This document shows positions 59,837 to 64,000 of a stretch of 64,000 nucleotides of DNA, piece after piece. Position numbers and translations under genes: made by a program. Position 1 is the first letter of the stretch. Every line of letters starts with the position of its first letter. The notes beneath the pieces were generated by a model. That model saw only the letters and a list, made by a program, of their open reading frames with translations, made no database searches and was not told the origin of the DNA. Source of the DNA: Paralvinella palmiformis (lineage: Eukaryota > Annelida > Polychaeta > Terebellida > Alvinellidae); NCBI GenBank assembly GCA_025642065.1, contig JAODUP010000673.1, positions 53,501 through 117,500 of the forward strand, in the 5' to 3' direction.

Positions 59837-60526
59837 ATACAGAGAGAGAGAGAGAGGGAGAGAGATATATATACACACGCGCGCGCGCGCACACACACAG
59901 AGGGGCCTGGGTTCCAGCAGATCCACGAGAGCATATATTTAATGATTTTTCTCTAATGAGATTCTAACACCTGATGTGCCTCATAGTACCCCGTACATCT
60001 GTGGCACGTACCGCGGTCATTTACTGAGCCAAGCGAGTTTTCCTTGTTCTCTGATATGTGATAAACGAGTTTATTCTGTCAGCGGATTCTTGGCCTCAGA
60101 TGGAGACGAGCAATGATTGCTCCCCTTCATGACTCCTACATGAGAGAACTACTGCTTAGAAATTATCTCGGAAGAACAAACTCGCAGCTTCGTCGCTCGT
60201 CGTTCAGTTCTCGTCGATTGTGTACGACGATGATTCTGTAATCTCGCTTCATTCGTAATCCACACAAGCGGACAATTGAAAACTGGATTCCCGACAAATT
60301 ACATTTATTTACATCTTTGTTTTACCGTCTGGTTCTGTTGGTGTACGGTAGAGATGTGATTGTGTCTCAGGATCGTGTTTAGAGGTTTGTTATAAGTCGA
60401 GAGACCTAATCGAGTATGATCACGTGATGTTTAGAATCCGATTTGAACTGTTACGTTATTTCGTGTATATAAAACGGTGTTGATACTTTTCTTGTGTGTG
60501 TGTGTGTGTCACTGTGTATTATATGG

Positions 60527-60570
60527 CAGCATTTGTTGTGAGTGAAAAGGGCACTGGCATACAGAATACA
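60527..60570 (+). repeat. Dispersed repeat next to (GT)n, copy 2
   Basis: CAGCATTTGTTGTGAGTGAA followed by AAGGGCACTGGCATACAG, again just 3' of (GT)n. The constant association suggests a small element that ends in, or is nucleated by, a GT microsatellite. Confidence 0.7.
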
Positions 60571-61093
60571 TAATATATACAAGAGATAGTGAGAGAGTGT
60601 GTGCGTGCGTGTGTATGTTTATGAAATAGTTTTGGTAGTGTCAGTTGCATCTAAGGAGACTACAAGGTTAGTCATAATGAAATATACTGAAATACTATAA
60701 CCCGGTGCAACAGTCTTTCAATTAATAAGTGCGTGTGTGTGCTCGCAATTATTTACACACACGCGCGCGTACACACACACAACAATTATAAGTTGTTAAA
60801 AAAGTATCTGTGCTTTAAGATAATTTGTTTTAAAATGTTTTGCTTCATGTAGTAAATTGTACCACAGTGTGTGGGGGGGGTTAACGTTTGTACTATATAA
60901 TACATGGAGTGTGTACATTCTTTCGTCAGTTTCATAACTGGCCACTTCTAGCCTAGCCTAGGAGATATGGTTGTTGTTTAGTGCTATACAAAGATATCAC
61001 AGTTATAAATCACACAAAAGCTACATTTAAATGGTTATTGGGTTGAAATGAACCGAATTTGTTTTCTCATCAGAAATTACATAACAGAAACAG

Positions 61094-61129
<36 letters not shown>

Positions 61130-61404
61130 TGTTTGGAAGTCAAACCAACAATATATAATTGACCATCGTCAGTAAACTATATTAACTTTGTATGTTTATT
61201 GCAGAAATTAATTAAGTTTATACTACAAGATGATGCCTAGATATAGTGGTAACTTTATAGTTACAGTAAGAGTTGTTTCAGTGTCATTTGGGTATTGAAT
61301 TAAGGATATTATTATTGATAGTAAATTTATAAATTAATCATAAACGTTCACATTACCATAACGTATTGTCATACAATATAATAGATATTATTGATCAATT
61401 GACC

Positions 61405-61439
<35 letters not shown>

Positions 61440-61547
61440 AAAGGAATTATTAAGAGCTGATTTATTGTACAGTGAGCAGAATATATTGACCCACACACAC
61501 ATACACATACTCAACTGCCAAACCCACAGCATCCCACTTCTCATTGC

Positions 61548-61584
<37 letters not shown>

Positions 61585-62485
61585 GAAGGCAGCCGACCAA
61601 CCATTGAACACACAAAAGGCCAGGGGAGTATTATAGACACAGACATTGTCATCACTTTCCTGATGAAATCCTAGCTTATTGCCGTGGTAGTTGGGGGGGG
61701 GGGGGATCATTAGACGTTAAAGGAGCTATAGAGTCAATAGACAGCTGGCATTGCCTGTGATTGTTAATAGTCTATTAACGTAGAGGCCGTGATACGGTTA
61801 GTGATATGACAGGTAGTTGATGGCCGTTAATAATGGGTTAGGTGTCCTATACAGGCCTCAGCTCGAACCACGTGTAGTCTACCCGATAGCGGCACGCCGT
61901 TATAGATTCATTGGGTCATCTTGTGATGGCAGCCGACTGTTTTATGTAGAATTATGGCAGGTAAGCGGCTTGGTAGAGGTAGACTGTCTTAGGTTGATGT
62001 ACCGGAACTAATCAGTTCGTTTGATGTCCTTTGTCTTATTATAAAACGATCACGGATAAGCAGTTTTGCAGATCTCGTTGCAATAGGTTGACCGTACTGG
62101 GATTCGTAGAGGCGGGGGGGGTGGGGGGTGGTTGGCATCCCCAGTGTGTGTGACAAATGCACAGTTGCCACCTGCCCAGCACGCTCTTCTAGAAAAAAAA
62201 CCAGAACCAATGTCAGCTGTCACATTCGGTGACTTTTCTACCGATGCAACTGCAATCACCGCGAGTGCAGCAACCCATACCCGGTAATGATCATGCGATG
62301 ATTGTATGGTCTGTCTGCTGTGTTTGTATACATCCTTTAATTTGGATGCAGACCGGTAGACGGGGTATCGAAAGGAGCGATTTGAATTGTAACATGTGAG
62401 TTTCGTAAATAAATTGCGTGTTGATGTATTGATGCGTGTGCAAATTTTGACTGGTCACTTGTAATGCAGAGTAACCGCGAGCACT

Positions 62486-62486
<1 letters not shown>

Positions 62487-62520
<34 letters not shown>

Positions 62521-62522
62521 CC
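62487..62522 (+). repeat. (TGCC)n microsatellite
   Basis: Eight CTGC-type units, CTGCCTGCCTGCCTGC and onward. Confidence 0.9.
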
Positions 62523-63035
62523 AGTCTGTGCGCGCCACCGGCCAACATCGTATTATAGAATCGCAATAAACCGATGAAAACCTATTGTTATAGGGTGTAC
62601 TGAATTAATATTGTGTCGGGGGATGGTGTTAATGACAACATCTCGACACTCAGTATAACGGGATGACGATGAAGCCGATGACGTAAACAATAAATAGGAA
62701 TAATTAATTAGCTTCTGTTTATTGTTACATTATAATTACAGAGAGAGATATTAATCATCCCGCACGTCTCGTTATCTCTTGATGTCGCCCATGTTTGTTA
62801 TTTCGCTCTCATCACAGACCTTCACCGGGTAATCTATTCCCATCACTTCTATCGTTTATATCGCATACATTCACCCCCCCCCCCCATCTCTCATCACCTG
62901 GCACCTAATGTAGATCACCGTAAAGACCTCTGTCGGCTAACTATATCAGTAGCATCGTAGGTATATTTGTTGGATCAGCTACGTTATTAGTGTCACATAT
63001 GTTATTTGTATTACCTGTACGATTTACATCTTGTG

Positions 63036-63235
63036 ATGATGATGTTGATGATTGATGTTTTACGGCCACTTTTGTGCACATGGTATACGCTAAATGGGCC
63101 GAGCGAGCTCCAATGGTATTAATGCAGCGAAGCTAAAGATGAAACAACCTTCAGTTGTGCCCACGCTGAGATTTGAACTCAGGTGGTAGTGATCTGTGGT
63201 CCAACGCGCTACCAACTAGACCACGGAGGCGCCTC
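63036..63235 (-). mobile_element. tRNA-derived SINE (family A), minus strand, perfect 16-bp TSD
   Basis: CGATTTACATCTTGTG occurs at 63020-63035 and at 63236-63251, bounding a full-length reverse-strand copy that begins with (GAT)n and ends CCACGGAGGCGCCTC. The perfect TSD suggests a fairly recent insertion. Confidence 0.88.
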
Positions 63236-63323
63236 CGATTTACATCTTGTGTATGCATCTGGTATATTACCTGCATCAATTAAATTATATCTATCACATG
63301 TTTCACCTGCATCATCTGTATCG

Positions 63324-63500
63324 GGGCGCCTAACTTGGCCAACCCAACCCCCTTCCGCCACAGATCTATAGCACCTGGGTTCAAACCCCGACCGGGCTGT
63401 GTCAAGAGTGTTTGAGCTTTCACTTCCCCTCATTACCTTTGGAGGTCGCTCGGTCCATTTAGCCTACCTTGTGTACAAAAGTGGCCGTAAAACAGCAATA
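63324..63500 (+). mobile_element. Diverged family A SINE
   Basis: The head is altered (GGGGCGCCTAACTTGGCC), the B box is GGGTTCAAACCCC, and the body CCTTTGGAGGTCGCTCGGTC to AAAGTGGCCGTAAAACAGC is clear. It lies 90 bp from the copy at 63036-63235, in opposite orientation. Confidence 0.7.
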
Positions 63501-63887
63501 TTTACATTTTACATCATCTGCATCATCTGTATCACTTACACATCACCAGCATCAGCACTTCCATGACCTTTGTTGTGTTACATCCCTTACGTACATCAAC
63601 ATCTTTTCTGCCAATTAATCACCTACATCATTGTTAATGTCCGTATTCGCATCACCTACAGAATCTACAGCACTCGTTGTTCCTTCATCAACTGCAGCAT
63701 TTCTATATATAATTACATCATATCATCTGACAGTCATCCGTGTCACATATTACCTGTCGCCTCTACGCCATTTACACCATCCGTATCATCTACACGACTT
63801 ACATCACCCGAATCATCATTCTGCATCACCTGTATCATACCTCGCTTCTGATGTTGTGCCATAACCGTAGCAATTCTAGTCAACAAC

Positions 63888-64000
63888 GCACAAACATCAG
63901 ACACACAAACATCAGACACACAAACATCAGACACACAAACATCAGACACACAAACATCAGACACACAAACATCAGACACACAAACATCAGACACACAAAC
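63888..64000 (+). repeat. 15-bp tandem array running off the window
   Basis: The unit is ATCAGACACACAAAC, at least seven near-identical copies, still in progress at the last base. Total length is unknown. Confidence 0.95.

Larger units (their letters stand above)
56969..64000. other. Upstream flank of the SLC10-like gene, no further gene recognised
   Basis: CpG-rich to about 58.3 kb (5'UTR/promoter likely within it). Beyond that it is microsatellite-rich, with a 187-bp duplication, SINEs and a 15-bp array. Open frames here are short and driven by repeats. Confidence 0.5.

Noticed and set aside
63180..63240. Possible functional tRNA genes in the CTAGACCACGGAGGCGCC-type segments
   Set aside because: The A and B boxes are followed by a shared non-tRNA body, (ATC)n tail and TSDs, so these are SINEs.

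Overview
The window is animal nuclear DNA. Coding sequence is broken into exons by GT-AG introns, microsatellites are very dense, and tRNA-derived SINEs and non-LTR retrotransposon remnants are scattered through it. CpG density switches between blocks, as in invertebrates with mosaic methylation. I infer a marine invertebrate, probably a lophotrochozoan such as a mollusc. The phylum is not proven by anything in the window. There are no rRNA genes, functional tRNA genes, CRISPR arrays or bacterial-type operons.

Layout: (1) 1-11.8 kb is non-coding, with simple repeats, a 60-bp minisatellite, an old SINE, and a possible untranslated first exon ending near 8389. (2) 11.95-22.66 kb (+) holds a six-exon SLC16/monocarboxylate-transporter-like gene that joins without a frame break to 529 residues. 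(3) 22.7-28.0 kb is intergenic. (4) 28.0-34.5 kb is a CpG-poor block. It starts with a CpG-rich ATG/splice-donor segment and contains a cysteine-rich open frame at 33.3 kb, so it may be an unrecognised gene on the + strand. (5) 36.8-57.0 kb (-) holds a three-exon SLC10-family transporter gene that joins to 555 residues. Its first intron is 17.9 kb and full of minisatellites, SINEs and a LINE 3' end. (6) 57.0-64.0 kb is the upstream flank, with palindromes, a 187-bp duplication, SINEs and a 15-bp array cut by the window edge.

The two firm genes are convergent and both encode multi-pass membrane carriers of families that move organic anions. Both have lost residues that are coupling-critical in their best-studied relatives, so their substrates should not be assumed. 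No shared regulation can be read from the sequence. All exon joins are my own reading of splice sites and protein-family continuity. No search or alignment program was run.
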